Source: Arthrobacter sp. S39 (GTDB taxonomy: Bacteria; Actinomycetota; Actinomycetes; Actinomycetales; Micrococcaceae). Taken from it: a stretch of 64,000 nt of DNA. The stretch covers positions 1-64,000 of the forward strand of contig NZ_SIHX01000008.1 in NCBI RefSeq assembly GCF_004320525.1, in the 5' to 3' direction. The notes under the pieces are model-generated. The model had not been told where the DNA came from and did not search any database. It saw nothing but the letters and a program-made list of their open reading frames with translations. Shown here piece after piece: positions 1-8,283 of this stretch. The position numbers and the translations under genes are program-made. Position 1 is the first letter of the stretch. Each line of letters opens with the position of its first letter.

Positions 1-93
1 CACGTCGCGCAGGAACTCAACGGACGCCCACGCAAAACGCTCGGCTGGAAAACTCCAGCCGAGCGTTTACGTGATTTACTACTAACCACCTAA
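1..93 (+). CDS. IS30-family transposase, C-terminal fragment (partial)
   Basis: The window opens inside a reading frame that gives 30 residues and then a TAA stop at 91-93. The tail contains LNGRPRKTLGWKTPAE, which matches the conserved C-terminus of IS30-type DDE transposases (LN-RPRK-LGW-TPAE). The rest of the gene lies left of the window, so whether the element is intact cannot be judged. It runs towards the 3' end of glnA, with about 110 bp between the two stops. Confidence 0.8.
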   Translation, partial: HVAQELNGRPRKTLGWKTPAERLRDLLLTT

Positions 94-99
94 CCAACA

Positions 100-126
100 G
101 GTGTTGCAACGACCCCTAGAATCCAA
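100..126. mobile_element. Probable right terminal inverted repeat of the IS30-type element
   Basis: Seven bases after the transposase stop comes GGTGTTGCAACGACCCC. It resembles the terminal repeats of actinobacterial IS30 elements, which commonly read GTGTTGCAACGACC. The other end and any target duplication are outside the window, so the exact boundary is a guess. Confidence 0.5.
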
Positions 127-206
127 GCCCTGGGACCGGCCTTTGCTGTAACGCGATTACTTGCGGACTGTGCGTGGACTAAAGCCGCTCCAGCCGCGTG
201 ATCTGG

Positions 207-1631
207 CTAGACGCCGTAGTAGAGCTCGAACTCGTACGGGTTCGGGCGCAGCGAGAGCGGCTTGATTTCGTTCTCGTACTTGTACTCGATCCAGGTGTCG
301 ATCAGGTCCTGGGTGAAGACGCCGCCGGCCTGGAGGAACTCGTTGTCCTCGGCCAGTGCCGTCAGGGCCTCCTCGAGCGTGCCCGGAGCCTTGGGGATGT
401 CCTTGGCTTCCTCGGCGGGGAGCTCGTAGAGGTCCTTGTCGATGGGAGCCGGGGGTTCGATGCGGTTGCGGATGCCGTCAATGCCGGCCATCAGCTGGGC
501 AGCGAATGCCAGGTACGGGTTGGAGGAGGGGTCCGGTGCGCGGAACTCGATGCGCTTGGCCTTGGGGTTGGAGCCCGTGATCGGGATGCGGATACCGGCA
601 GAGCGGTTGCCCTGCGAGTAAACCATGTTCACGGGGGCTTCGAAGCCCTTGACCAGGCGGCGGTAGGAGTTGACCGTCGGGTTGGTGAATGCCAGCACCG
701 CGGAGGAGTGCTTCAGCAGGCCGCCGATGTACCAGCGGGCGGTGTCGGACAGGCCGGCGTAGCCCTTCTCGTCGTAGAACAGCGGCTCGCCGTTGGTCCA
801 CAGCGACTGGTGGCAGTGCATGCCCGAGCCGTTGTCACCGAAGACCGGCTTCGGCATGAAGGTCACGGACTTGCCCCAGGCGTCAGCCGTGTTCTTGATG
901 ACGTACTTGAACTTCTGCAGGTCATCAGCGGCGTGGGTCAGGGTGGTGAACTTGTAGTTGATTTCAGCCTGGCCGGCGGAGCCGACTTCGTGGTGGCTGC
1001 GCTCAACCTCAAGGCCGGCCTCGTCCAGGGCAACACACATGGCGTCGCGCAGGTCGGCCTGCTTGTCGGTGGGGGAGACCGGGAAGTAACCGCCCTTGAC
1101 GGGGGTCTTGTAGCCCAGGTTTCCGCCTTCTTCCTGGCGGCCGGTGTTCCAGTGAGCTTCTTCAGAGTCGATCTTGTAGAAGCTGCCCTGCGGTGAGGAC
1201 TCGTACTGGACGTTGTCGAACACGAAGAATTCAGCTTCGGGAGCGAAGAACGCGGTGTCGGCGATGCCGGTGGATGCGAGGTAGGCTTCAGCCTTCTCAG
1301 CAACGCCACGGGGGTCGCGGTGGTACGGGTCTCCGGTGCGCGGGTTCACGATGGAGAAGTTCAGCGCCAGCGTCTTTTCCATGCGGAAGGTGTCCAGGAA
1401 TGCGGTGGTGACGTCCGGGATCAGCTGCATGTCAGACTCGGCGATGCCCTGGAAGCCGCGGATGGAAGATCCGTCGAAGAGCTGGCCGTTGACGAAGAAG
1501 TCTGCGTCAACGCTCTTGGCCGGCACATTGAAGTGCTGCTGGACGCCCGGGAGGTCGGTGAAGCGGATATCGACGAATTTAATATCTTCGTCCTTGATGA
1601 ACTTGAGGACTTCGTCCGCATTCTTGAACAT
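207..1631 (-). CDS. glnA: Type I glutamine synthetase
   Basis: Makes glutamine from glutamate, ammonium and ATP; the central ammonium-assimilating enzyme, a cytoplasmic dodecamer. The 474-residue product has the GSI length. It shows the N-terminal beta-grasp region ([11 protein letters not shown]), the metal/ATP motifs ([12 protein letters not shown] and [18 protein letters not shown]) and a DLYELP motif. The tyrosine of that motif, about residue 402, is the adenylylation site of GSI-beta enzymes. The ATG follows AGGAG with 6-nt spacing. It is transcribed alone, away from the divergent RDD gene. A GlnR-type box and a leader hairpin upstream suggest nitrogen control of transcription. Confidence 0.97.
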   Translation of the reverse strand: MFKNADEVLKFIKDEDIKFVDIRFTDLPGVQQHFNVPAKSVDADFFVNGQLFDGSSIRGFQGIAESDMQLIPDVTTAFLDTFRMEKTLALNFSIVNPRTGDPYHRDPRGVAEKAEAYLASTGIADTAFFAPEAEFFVFDNVQYESSPQGSFYKIDSEEAHWNTGRQEEGGNLGYKTPVKGGYFPVSPTDKQADLRDAMCVALDEAGLEVERSHHEVGSAGQAEINYKFTTLTHAADDLQKFKYVIKNTADAWGKSVTFMPKPVFGDNGSGMHCHQSLWTNGEPLFYDEKGYAGLSDTARWYIGGLLKHSSAVLAFTNPTVNSYRRLVKGFEAPVNMVYSQGNRSAGIRIPITGSNPKAKRIEFRAPDPSSNPYLAFAAQLMAGIDGIRNRIEPPAPIDKDLYELPAEEAKDIPKAPGTLEEALTALAEDNEFLQAGGVFTQDLIDTWIEYKYENEIKPLSLRPNPYEFELYYGV

Positions 1632-1694
1632 CTATGCTCCTAACGCATATGTAATATCTGGCTGCAAGCCATCTGATCCAGCGCAATCCGAAAG

Positions 1695-1717
1695 GCAGGG
1701 AAACGCAGTTTCCCTGC
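1695..1717 (-). promoter_or_regulatory. Hairpin in the glnA leader
   Basis: A perfect 10-bp stem (GCAGGGAAAC / GTTTCCCTGC) with a 3-nt loop lies about 64 nt upstream of the glnA ATG. It falls inside the transcript if the -10-like TAGGCT at 1750-1745 is used. The following bases on the minus strand (CTTTCGG) are not a convincing U tract, so it is more likely a stability or attenuation element than a strong terminator. Confidence 0.5.
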
Positions 1718-1760
1718 TCAGTGGAATTGCTTGAAACTGCACCCAGCCTATGGACAAGGC

Positions 1761-1798
1761 ATTTCCCGTCCATGTCCACATTGTTTCGGGCAGGTTAC
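1761..1798 (-). promoter_or_regulatory. Predicted GlnR binding box upstream of glnA
   Basis: On the minus strand the sequence reads GTAAC-n6-GAAAC-n6-GACAT-n6-GAAAT. This is the a-b-a-b arrangement with strict 6-nt spacers described for GlnR sites in Streptomyces and mycobacteria. It lies 130 nt upstream of the glnA start. A -10-like TAGGCT sits 11 nt downstream of it with no good -35, as expected for an activator-dependent promoter. The glnR gene itself is not in the window. Confidence 0.65.
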
Positions 1799-1832
1799 AG
1801 AATGCCCTGATATGGCAACGCTATCCCGTGTC

Positions 1833-1863
1833 CATACTGTGGTCTAACGGGTTCCACAGTATG
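1833..1863. promoter_or_regulatory. Perfect 10-bp inverted repeat in the glnA/RDD intergenic region
   Basis: CATACTGTGG (1833-1842) and CCACAGTATG (1854-1863) form a perfect dyad with an 11-nt spacer. The right arm covers the -35 position of the predicted RDD-gene promoter (-10 TAAGCT at 1880-1885), so a repressor site is plausible. No regulator family is recognised. Confidence 0.5.
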
Positions 1864-1879
1864 AACGTTGGTGAGTCGG

Positions 1880-1885
1880 TAAGCT
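1880..1885 (+). promoter_or_regulatory. -10 element for a leaderless RDD-gene transcript
   Basis: TAAGCT (TANNNT type) ends exactly 6 nt before the GTG start at 1892, so transcription would begin at or next to the start codon. There is no Shine-Dalgarno sequence at useful spacing. Confidence 0.5.
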
Positions 1886-1891
1886 TGGACG

Positions 1892-2329
1892 GTGGTAGAT
1901 CGCAAAGATATTGGCTCCTGGCTCAGCGGACCGGATACCTCGGGTATTTCCAAATACCCGGGCGAGCGGCTTGGGTTGCCCGAGTCCGGTCCCGGCTCCA
2001 TTGCACGTGCAGGGCGGCGCATTGTGGCGATCATGGTGGACTGGGGGATTGCCCTGCTGATCAGCAACCTGGCCTTCGGCGGCGATTCCTGGGCCAACCT
2101 GGCCGTGTTTGCGGCAGAGCAGATCCTGCTGGTGGGCACCCTGGGCTACAGCATCGGCCACCGGCTCGTGGGAATCCACGTGGTGCGCCTGGGCGGTGGC
2201 GCGGCAGGTCCGCTGGCGGCTGTGGTGCGCGCGCTGCTCCTGTGCCTGGTGATTCCGGCCGTCATCTTCGATCCGGACCACCGCGGCCTTCACGACAAGG
2301 CGATGAACACGGTCCTGATCCGGCGATAG
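1892..2329 (+). CDS. RDD family membrane protein
   Basis: A 145-residue protein. The RDD hallmark is present: an Arg/Asp start to the first helix (RRIVAIMVDWGIALLIS) and a terminal DPDHRGLHDKAMNTVLI motif near residues 122-140. Three hydrophobic helices are visible. RDD proteins are small integral membrane proteins of varied role, some linked to Na+/H+ exchange, so the function here is unknown. It is divergent from glnA. The GTG at 1892 is chosen because it is the only start in phase with the conserved region and lies 6 nt after a -10 hexamer. Confidence 0.8.
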   Translation: MVDRKDIGSWLSGPDTSGISKYPGERLGLPESGPGSIARAGRRIVAIMVDWGIALLISNLAFGGDSWANLAVFAAEQILLVGTLGYSIGHRLVGIHVVRLGGGAAGPLAAVVRALLLCLVIPAVIFDPDHRGLHDKAMNTVLIRR

Positions 2330-2361
2330 CTGCCGGGTTGGCCGGGAACTTCAGACGCCCC

Positions 2362-2718
2362 CTAGACCCCCGCCGTTTCCCTGGCCTCGGTGCGTGGGCG
2401 GGCGCCCTCGGTGAGGTAGCCGCGCTTTCCGGCCCAGCGCTCAAAGGCGATGGTGGCGAACGGGAAGATAGCTGATCCGCCGGCAAAGAGGGCCACAGTG
2501 AACGGCCAGCGCTGGATCCGCCACAGTGCGAGTGCGGCAAGTCCGTAGCCGACGAAGAGCGCGCCGTGGATGGGTCCGGCGATTTCCACACCCAATTCGG
2601 TGGTCCTGGCGATCCACTTGAAATACATGCCGGTCAGCAGTGCCGCCCAACTGAAGGCCTCGGCGACCGCAAGGATCCGGAAAGCGCGGATGACGACGGT
2701 TTTCAGCGGCATGTTCAT
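2362..2718 (-). CDS. DUF3817 integral membrane protein
   Basis: A 118-residue protein with three hydrophobic segments and the DUF3817 pattern: FRILAVAEAFSWAALLTGMYFKW near the start, then GPIHGALFVGYGLAAL. Family members are small actinobacterial membrane proteins of unknown role. I use the ATG at 2718 rather than one 42 nt upstream, because the family begins with the short MNMPLK-type N-terminus and GAGATTGGAA lies just before it. It is downstream of DUF4191 on the same strand but separated from it by a strong terminator. Confidence 0.8.
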   Translation of the reverse strand: MNMPLKTVVIRAFRILAVAEAFSWAALLTGMYFKWIARTTELGVEIAGPIHGALFVGYGLAALALWRIQRWPFTVALFAGGSAIFPFATIAFERWAGKRGYLTEGARPRTEARETAGV

Positions 2719-2757
2719 TGATTTCCAATCTCTGTGGGTTGGTGGCGGCCAGGCGCC

Positions 2758-2803
2758 CAAAAGAAAACCGTCCCGGTGCCGGCCTGGGCCGGAACCGGGA
2801 CGG
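2758..2803 (-). terminator. Rho-independent terminator after the DUF4191 gene
   Basis: On the minus strand a GC-rich stem (CCGTCCCGG...CCGGGACGG, 2803-2768) is followed by TTTTCTTTT. It starts about 12 nt after the DUF4191 stop. Confidence 0.85.
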
Positions 2804-2814
2804 CTCCACGTGTC

Positions 2815-3567
2815 CTAGCGTCCGCGGTTGGGACGCGCTTTGTAGGGGTCGATGCCCTTGGGGATGGGGAGGCCCTTGCCGAGCGAGGAAATCCGCTTGG
2901 AAACGGCATTGACCTCAAGCTTGGTAAGTTCCTTTTTCAGCTTGCCCATGTTCTTGGCCACCTGGCTGATGGGGACCTGGCCCTCGCCGCGGCCGCTCTC
3001 GATCACGTGGACCGTGACGTTCGGCAGGATCCGCGCGAGGCGCTTCCGCTCGGCGTCGACCAGCGGCTTGACCCGGTGGCTGGGGCCCTCGCTGACCAGG
3101 ACAACGCCCGGACGGCCGATGGCGCGGAATACCGCGTCCTGCGTGCGGGGGTTCACCGCGACGGGATGGTCCTCGGTGATCCAGCCGCGCTTGAGCGTGC
3201 CCAAAGCGGCGCCGGAGGCGCCCGGCTGGTTTTCGATCTGGGCGAAGGCTGCCCGTTCTGCGCGCCGGGACAGGATGAGGGTTGCCCCGAGGAGGCCCAG
3301 CGGAATGCCGATGATCAGGCCGGTGATCCAGTTGTCCAGCCAGAAGCCCACCAGGAAGCTGACGGCCACCACGCCCAGGAACACCAGCAGCATCAGCCAC
3401 GGGACCATGGGATCGTGGCGGCGGGTCATGGTGAAGACTTCGCCGATCTGCTTGAGCCGGCTGGGCTTCTTGACCTTCGCTTCTTTTGGCTTGCGCGAGA
3501 AGAGGCCACGCTTCGGGGCGTCTGAGGCCGCCGGAGTGGAGTTGCTGGAATCAGGGGATTTCGCCAT
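2815..3567 (-). CDS. DUF4191 domain membrane protein
   Basis: A 250-residue protein with a basic N-terminal tail (KRGLFSRKPKEAKVKKPSR), two hydrophobic segments near residues 57-102, and a conserved cytoplasmic region ending in a glycine/basic tail. It matches DUF4191, an actinobacterial family whose gene usually lies next to lipA, as here. Function is unknown. Just upstream is TAGAAT, which would give a leader of only 2-3 nt; a short AAGG is also present. Confidence 0.85.
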   Translation of the reverse strand: MAKSPDSSNSTPAASDAPKRGLFSRKPKEAKVKKPSRLKQIGEVFTMTRRHDPMVPWLMLLVFLGVVAVSFLVGFWLDNWITGLIIGIPLGLLGATLILSRRAERAAFAQIENQPGASGAALGTLKRGWITEDHPVAVNPRTQDAVFRAIGRPGVVLVSEGPSHRVKPLVDAERKRLARILPNVTVHVIESGRGEGQVPISQVAKNMGKLKKELTKLEVNAVSKRISSLGKGLPIPKGIDPYKARPNRGR

Positions 3568-3592
3568 AGTGCCTTAATTCTACGTGATTTAT

Positions 3593-3638
3593 GCCTGAGG
3601 GCCGGACGCCGGATAACATCCGGTGCCGGCCCTCAGGC
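3593..3638 (-). terminator. Long hairpin between lipA and the DUF4191 gene
   Basis: GCCTGAGGGCCGG (3593-3605) and CCGGCCCTCAGGC (3626-3638) form a perfect 13-bp outer stem, with an inner CCGGAT/ATCCGG stem. It lies 16 bp after the lipA stop and before the DUF4191 promoter. The downstream tract on the minus strand is only ATAAAT, so termination strength is uncertain. Confidence 0.7.
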
Positions 3639-3653
3639 ACTGCAGCTGTGTGG

Positions 3654-4661
3654 TCAGGAATGCGCCGCGAGCAGTGAGCTGGCTTCCTGGCGGGTGCTGC
3701 CGGAGGACTCGATGTGCGCGAGCTCGGCGGGGATTTCCCAGCCTTTCTTGCGCATCGCGGTGGCCCACAGGCGGCCGGCGCGGTAGGAGGAGCGGACCAG
3801 CGGGCCGGACATCACACCGAGGAAGCCGATTTCGTCTGCTTCCTGCTGGAGGTCCACGAATTCCTGCGGCTTGACCCAGCGGTCCACCGGGAGGTGGCGC
3901 TCGGACGGGCGCAGGTACTGGGTGATGGTGATCAGGTCACAGCCGGCCTCGTGCAGGTCACGGAGGGCCTCGGAGATTTCCTCGCGGGTTTCGCCCATGC
4001 CCAGGATCAGGTTGGACTTGGTGACCATGCCCAGGTTCCGGCCCTGGGTGATGACGTCCAGCGACCGGTCGTACCGGAAGGCCGGGCGGATCCGCTTGAA
4101 GATGCGGGGCACGGTTTCGACGTTGTGCGCGAAGACCTCAGGCTTGGAATCGCAGATCGCCTCGATGTGCTCCGGTTTGCCGGAGAAGTCAGGGATCAAA
4201 AGCTCGACGCCGGTACCCGGGTTGAGCTCGTGGATCTTGCGGACCGTCTCGGCATAGAGCCAGACACCCTCGTCGGCGAGGTCGTCGCGGGCCACACCCG
4301 TGACTGTGGCGTAGCGCAGCTGCATTGCCTGGACGGAGCGGGCCACCTTGGTGGGTTCGAACATGTCCACGGGGGAGGGCTTGCCGGTGTCGATCTGGCA
4401 GAAGTCGCAGCGGCGCGTGCACTCTGAACCGCCGATCAGGAAGGTGGCTTCCTTGTCTTCCCAGCATTCGAAAATGTTGGGGCAGCCCGCCTCTTCACAC
4501 ACAGTGTGGAGGCCTTCCTTTTTGACCAGGTTCTTCAGCTGGACGAATTCCGGGCCCATCTGGACCTTGGCCTTGATCCAATCCGGCTTGCGCTCCACCG
4601 GAGTGGCCGCATTTCGCTGCTCAATGCGCAGCATCTTCCGGCCTTCTGGTGCCAGTGTCAC
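3654..4661 (-). CDS. lipA: Lipoyl synthase
   Basis: A radical-SAM enzyme that inserts two sulfurs into protein-bound octanoyl groups. The 335-residue product has the auxiliary cluster cysteines C55, C60 and C66 ([12 protein letters not shown]), the radical-SAM cysteines C81, C85 and C88 (CTRRCDFC), and the C-terminal RSSYRA motif whose serine ligates the auxiliary cluster. Its start overlaps the lipB stop by 4 nt (ATGA), so the two are translationally coupled. The substrates would be the E2 subunits such as sucB nearby. Confidence 0.97.
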   Translation of the reverse strand: MTLAPEGRKMLRIEQRNAATPVERKPDWIKAKVQMGPEFVQLKNLVKKEGLHTVCEEAGCPNIFECWEDKEATFLIGGSECTRRCDFCQIDTGKPSPVDMFEPTKVARSVQAMQLRYATVTGVARDDLADEGVWLYAETVRKIHELNPGTGVELLIPDFSGKPEHIEAICDSKPEVFAHNVETVPRIFKRIRPAFRYDRSLDVITQGRNLGMVTKSNLILGMGETREEISEALRDLHEAGCDLITITQYLRPSERHLPVDRWVKPQEFVDLQQEADEIGFLGVMSGPLVRSSYRAGRLWATAMRKKGWEIPAELAHIESSGSTRQEASSLLAAHS

Positions 4662-5326
4662 AGTAGAGCTCCTTCGGGGCTTGATACGAGTGCTTCTTCG
4701 TGCTTGCGGAATTCTTCCGCGAGCCGGTCCGCGATATCGCCGGGGGCGATGTTTTTGCCGGCTTCGATGGACATCGTGGTGACGCCTGCGTCGGTGATGC
4801 CGCAGGCAATGATCTGGGCATAGGGTGCCAGATCATTGTTGCAGTTGATGGCGATCCCGTGCATTGTGACCCCGTCCAGGACGCGGATGCCGATGGCGGC
4901 GATCTTCCGGTCCGGGCCCTTGCTGTCAGCCTTGATCCACACCCCGGCGCGTCCCTTGATGCGCTCAGCGTTGATACCGTAGTCACCAATGACGGCGATC
5001 ATGACGGCTTCGAGTCGTTCCACATAGTCGCGGATGCCGGACCTGTTCTTCAGCTTGAGGATCGGATAGGCGATCAGCTGGCCCGGGCCGTGCCAGGTGA
5101 GCTTGCCGCCGCGGTCCACGGCCACGACGGGTGTGCCGTCCATCGGGCGCTCGTGTTCTTCGGTGAGTTTGCCGGCTGTGTAGACAGCGGCGTGTTCAAG
5201 GATGAGGACTGTGCTGGGCGCCTCGGCAGCGACGACTTTGTCATGGAGTTCGCGCTGGCGGTCCCAGCCCAACCTGTAATCAACGAAATCCGGTGCAAGA
5301 CCCAGCGTGGAAAACTCAAGAGTCAT
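4658..5326 (-). CDS. lipB: Octanoyltransferase
   Basis: Transfers octanoate from acyl-ACP to lipoyl domains, the step before LipA. The product is 222 residues. Visible motifs are the RGG-WHGPGQL-YP signature ([18 protein letters not shown]) and the [23 protein letters not shown] region with the catalytic Lys/Cys area. The ATG at 5326 is chosen because conserved homology begins there. A -10 hexamer TAAGCT ends 7 nt before it, predicting a leaderless message. First gene of the lipB-lipA unit, divergent from the kinase gene. Confidence 0.95.
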   Translation of the reverse strand: MTLEFSTLGLAPDFVDYRLGWDRQRELHDKVVAAEAPSTVLILEHAAVYTAGKLTEEHERPMDGTPVVAVDRGGKLTWHGPGQLIAYPILKLKNRSGIRDYVERLEAVMIAVIGDYGINAERIKGRAGVWIKADSKGPDRKIAAIGIRVLDGVTMHGIAINCNNDLAPYAQIIACGITDAGVTTMSIEAGKNIAPGDIADRLAEEFRKHEEALVSSPEGALL

Positions 5327-5333
5327 GGCATCC

Positions 5334-5339
5334 AGCTTA
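5334..5339 (-). promoter_or_regulatory. -10 element for lipB (leaderless candidate)
   Basis: TAAGCT on the minus strand is separated by 7 nt from the lipB ATG. No Shine-Dalgarno sequence lies between them. Confidence 0.45.
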
Positions 5340-5469
5340 GACCCCGGCCGGCGCTGCTCCCGATTTAGTGTCCAAGCTCTCACCGCCGCAGAGCGCCGGT
5401 GGTGGCCCGCTCCGCTGCCGCCTGTGGATAACTTCTGCGGCGCCGGCCGGTTTCCGCTAGACATAAGGC

Positions 5470-7257
5470 ATGGCTGATTCTGCAGTTCCGGAGGTGCCCG
5501 GCTATTCCGTGGGACGTGAGCTGGGCCGGGGCGGGAGCTCCACCGTCTGGCTTGTGACCGACGAGCGCACGGGCACGGACTTTGCCCTGAAGTGTTTTGT
5601 CCCCGGGGCCCCGCCGGGTTCGGCGCCGGACACCGCGCCGTACGCCGCCGTCGAAAGTGGCGTCCGGCGGGAAATCCGGATCCTGTCCGCGCTTGACCAC
5701 CAGCACCTTGTGAAGGCCCACGACGTGCTCCGCGTTGTGGTGGACTCCCGCGACGGACTCGGCCTGCTGGTGGATTATGCGCCGGGCGGCTCTCTGGCCC
5801 AGTTGGTGGCCAGCCGTGGAAAGCTCAGCATCGGCGAGACGGTGACGGTACTGACGCCGATTGCGCAGGTGCTGGGCTATCTGCATTCCAACGGCTATAC
5901 CCACTCGGATGTGTCGCCGGGCAATGTGCTGTTCACCAGCCACGGCAAACCGTTGCTGGCCGACGTCGGCATTGCCCGGATGGTGGGGGACGCTGCTGCC
6001 GTGCCGGGCCACGGTACCCGGGGATTCATGGATCCGGCGCCGGTGGATGCGGTCCGGGCAGGCCTGCAGCCCGAGCGCGACGTCTACTCCGTTGCCGCGC
6101 TGGGCTGGTACTGCCTCACCGGGGATATCCCCGGCCGGACGTCGGACCGGCCGCCGCTGCCGCTGATCCTTCCGGGCGTTCCGGTGGAACTGGCCGCGGC
6201 CCTTGAGGCAGGCCTCAACGAAGACCGGCGGCTCAGGCCCACTGCCGTTGAGCTGGCCGCCGCGGTCTACCGCAGTGCCGCCCCGCTCCCTGTTGACCTG
6301 GCCGGATCCGTGCACCCCAGCGTGCTGCCGGAACTCCTGACGCGCCGTCCGCTCCCCGAGCGTTCAGGCTCCGGGGTCCGGGAGTCACTTCATGCCTGGC
6401 GGCGGCGGATGTCCACCTCCCGCTGGTCCGGTGTCATCGGCGCAAGGCAGGTGCTGCCGTTTCCCGGCGATGGCGGAGCGGAAAGCCCGCCGCGGATCAG
6501 TGGCGCAGGCCCAGGCACCGCACCCCACATCAGCACAGACCGGAGAATAGCCGGCGGAAACACTGCCGGTGGAAACGCCGCAGGCCCAGAACCGGCACGG
6601 CCGGGCGGCCGGCATGTCGGGCCAGCCCGACGTCGGCCCGTGAACGGGTCGCGGGTCCTTTCCGCAACGGTGTCGCTTGTGGTCCTGGCGGCCGCGTGGT
6701 GGTTCGCTGCCATGGGCGGTACGGCGCCGGCTGGTCCGGACCATGTGCTGGCGGGCAGCGGGGACAGTCAGAGCGGGGACAGCCGGACCCAGGAGAACCG
6801 GACCCTGGAGAGCCGGAGCGAGGGGCAGGCCGACGTCGGGATCCCGGACACCGTGACGGCGCAGCTGGGCTCGGCGGACCCGGGCGAAGCGGTCCAGGGC
6901 CTTGCCTCGCTGCGGTCGCTTGCCTTCAGTTCGGGGCGGCTGGACCTGCTGGACCAGGTCACAGTGCAAGGCTCGACGGCGTCGGCCGCGGACGGGCGCA
7001 TCGCCGGCCCGCTCCGTGAATCGGGCCATGTCCTGGCTGGCTTCACGAGCCTCCTGTCGGACGTGCGCGTCCATCCTGACAGCAACGAAAGCCGGGCGGT
7101 GGTTGCTGTCACCTCGGCGGCGTCAGCCTATGAGGAAGTCGACCGCTCAGGAGGGCTGGTGGCCACGGGTCTCGCCGCCCCGCCCCAGCAGCTCCGGCTG
7201 GTTCTGGTGCAGGTGGATGGTCAATGGCGTCTGTCCGAGATTCTGCCGGGGCCGTGA
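5470..7257 (+). CDS. Membrane-anchored Ser/Thr protein kinase-like protein
   Basis: A 595-residue protein. An N-terminal Hanks-type kinase domain (about 1-275) has a glycine loop (GRELGRGGSS), Lys41 (FALKCF) and Glu68. The catalytic loop reads HSD (145-147) instead of HRD, and the metal motif reads DVG (165-167) instead of DFG. Then come a Pro/Gly-rich linker, one transmembrane helix near 396-417 and an outside domain of about 175 residues with no recognised sensor repeat. The catalytic Asp, Lys and metal Asp are all present, so it may be active despite the altered motifs. TAGACA lies 6 nt before the ATG. Confidence 0.85.
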   Translation: MADSAVPEVPGYSVGRELGRGGSSTVWLVTDERTGTDFALKCFVPGAPPGSAPDTAPYAAVESGVRREIRILSALDHQHLVKAHDVLRVVVDSRDGLGLLVDYAPGGSLAQLVASRGKLSIGETVTVLTPIAQVLGYLHSNGYTHSDVSPGNVLFTSHGKPLLADVGIARMVGDAAAVPGHGTRGFMDPAPVDAVRAGLQPERDVYSVAALGWYCLTGDIPGRTSDRPPLPLILPGVPVELAAALEAGLNEDRRLRPTAVELAAAVYRSAAPLPVDLAGSVHPSVLPELLTRRPLPERSGSGVRESLHAWRRRMSTSRWSGVIGARQVLPFPGDGGAESPPRISGAGPGTAPHISTDRRIAGGNTAGGNAAGPEPARPGGRHVGPARRRPVNGSRVLSATVSLVVLAAAWWFAAMGGTAPAGPDHVLAGSGDSQSGDSRTQENRTLESRSEGQADVGIPDTVTAQLGSADPGEAVQGLASLRSLAFSSGRLDLLDQVTVQGSTASAADGRIAGPLRESGHVLAGFTSLLSDVRVHPDSNESRAVVAVTSAASAYEEVDRSGGLVATGLAAPPQQLRLVLVQVDGQWRLSEILPGP

Positions 7258-7322
7258 CCGGGCATCCAGTGCGGGCGGTGCCCAAGTCCAAGATCCCGGT
7301 CCGGAGTGACCTGCAGGAGAGG

Positions 7323-8210
7323 TCAGGACGCTATCCACGCGGCCGCACGCGCCAAAGAGGCGTGCTCCCAGCCGAACCCGGCACCGGACAGGATTTCCGG
7401 GTCCATGCGCTGGCTTGGCAACAGCAACTCATCGGCAAGTTTTCCCAAAACGAGCCGCAGGACCGGGGCCGGCACACGAAGGATGGCCGGACGGTGCAGG
7501 GCGGCAGCCAGTGCTGAGATCAGGGAATTAACGTCCGCGCTTTCGGGGGCGCAGACATTGACCGGCCCTGTGTGCTGTGAGTCGATCAGGAACTGGAAAG
7601 CCGCGGAGACATCGGGCAGTGTCACCCAGGGCCAGTACTGCCTGCCGTGGCCCAGCGGACCGCCGATTCCGCAGCGGAGCAGGGGAAGCAGCCTGCCCAG
7701 TGCGCCGCCCGAGCGGCTGAACACTACGCCGGTGCGTGGCGTCACCACCCGCACGCCCGGCGGAGCAGCATGCGCGGCTGCCTCCCATTCGACGCACAGC
7801 CGTGAGAGGACGCCGGTTCCGGCTTTTGTGCCCTCGTTGAGCACCGTGCTTCCGGCATCGCCGTAGTATCCGGACGCGGACTGGCTGATGAAGGCGGGCG
7901 GCGGGACATCAAGCTGCTGCATCGCCTGCGTCAGCGTTCCGGTGGCGTCCAGGCGGGACCTGAACAGTTCCTCAATCCGGCGGCGGGTCCACGGCCGGTC
8001 ACCGATGCCCGCTCCGGAGAGGTTGATCACGGCGCCGGCACCGGCCAGGGAGGCCGGGTCGAGGCGGCGGGCCGACGGATCCCAGCCGATTTCCGCCGTC
8101 GAAGAGGGTGCGCGCCGGACCAGGGTGACCACCTCATGGCCGGCATGCCGCAGGACGGTGGACAGGTGGGTTCCAATGAGCCCGGAGGCCCCGGCAATGA
8201 CGATGCGCAT
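7323..8210 (-). CDS. TIGR01777 family epimerase-like protein
   Basis: A 295-residue extended-SDR protein with the N-terminal nucleotide-binding motif MRIVIAGASGLIG, the SGAGIGDRPW segment, and the C-terminal DUF1731 region (ILRVPAPVLRLVLGKLADELLLPSQRMDP) typical of the YfcH/TIGR01777 group. The substrate is unknown. The start at 8210 places the Rossmann motif at the N-terminus; an in-frame ATG 24 nt upstream is less likely. It is convergent with the kinase gene and divergent from the protease gene. Confidence 0.88.
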   Translation of the reverse strand: MRIVIAGASGLIGTHLSTVLRHAGHEVVTLVRRAPSSTAEIGWDPSARRLDPASLAGAGAVINLSGAGIGDRPWTRRRIEELFRSRLDATGTLTQAMQQLDVPPPAFISQSASGYYGDAGSTVLNEGTKAGTGVLSRLCVEWEAAAHAAPPGVRVVTPRTGVVFSRSGGALGRLLPLLRCGIGGPLGHGRQYWPWVTLPDVSAAFQFLIDSQHTGPVNVCAPESADVNSLISALAAALHRPAILRVPAPVLRLVLGKLADELLLPSQRMDPEILSGAGFGWEHASLARAAAWIAS

Positions 8211-8271
8211 GATCCATCTCACCATGCCCGGCATCCCGCGGCACCTCCGCCAGGGGGCCCGGTGAGTTGAC

Positions 8272-8277
8272 TATGAT
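8272..8277 (+). promoter_or_regulatory. -10 element for the tricorn protease gene (leaderless candidate)
   Basis: TATGAT ends exactly 6 nt before the ATG at 8284. There is no ribosome binding site, and no clear -35. Confidence 0.55.
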
Positions 8278-8283
8278 CGACTG

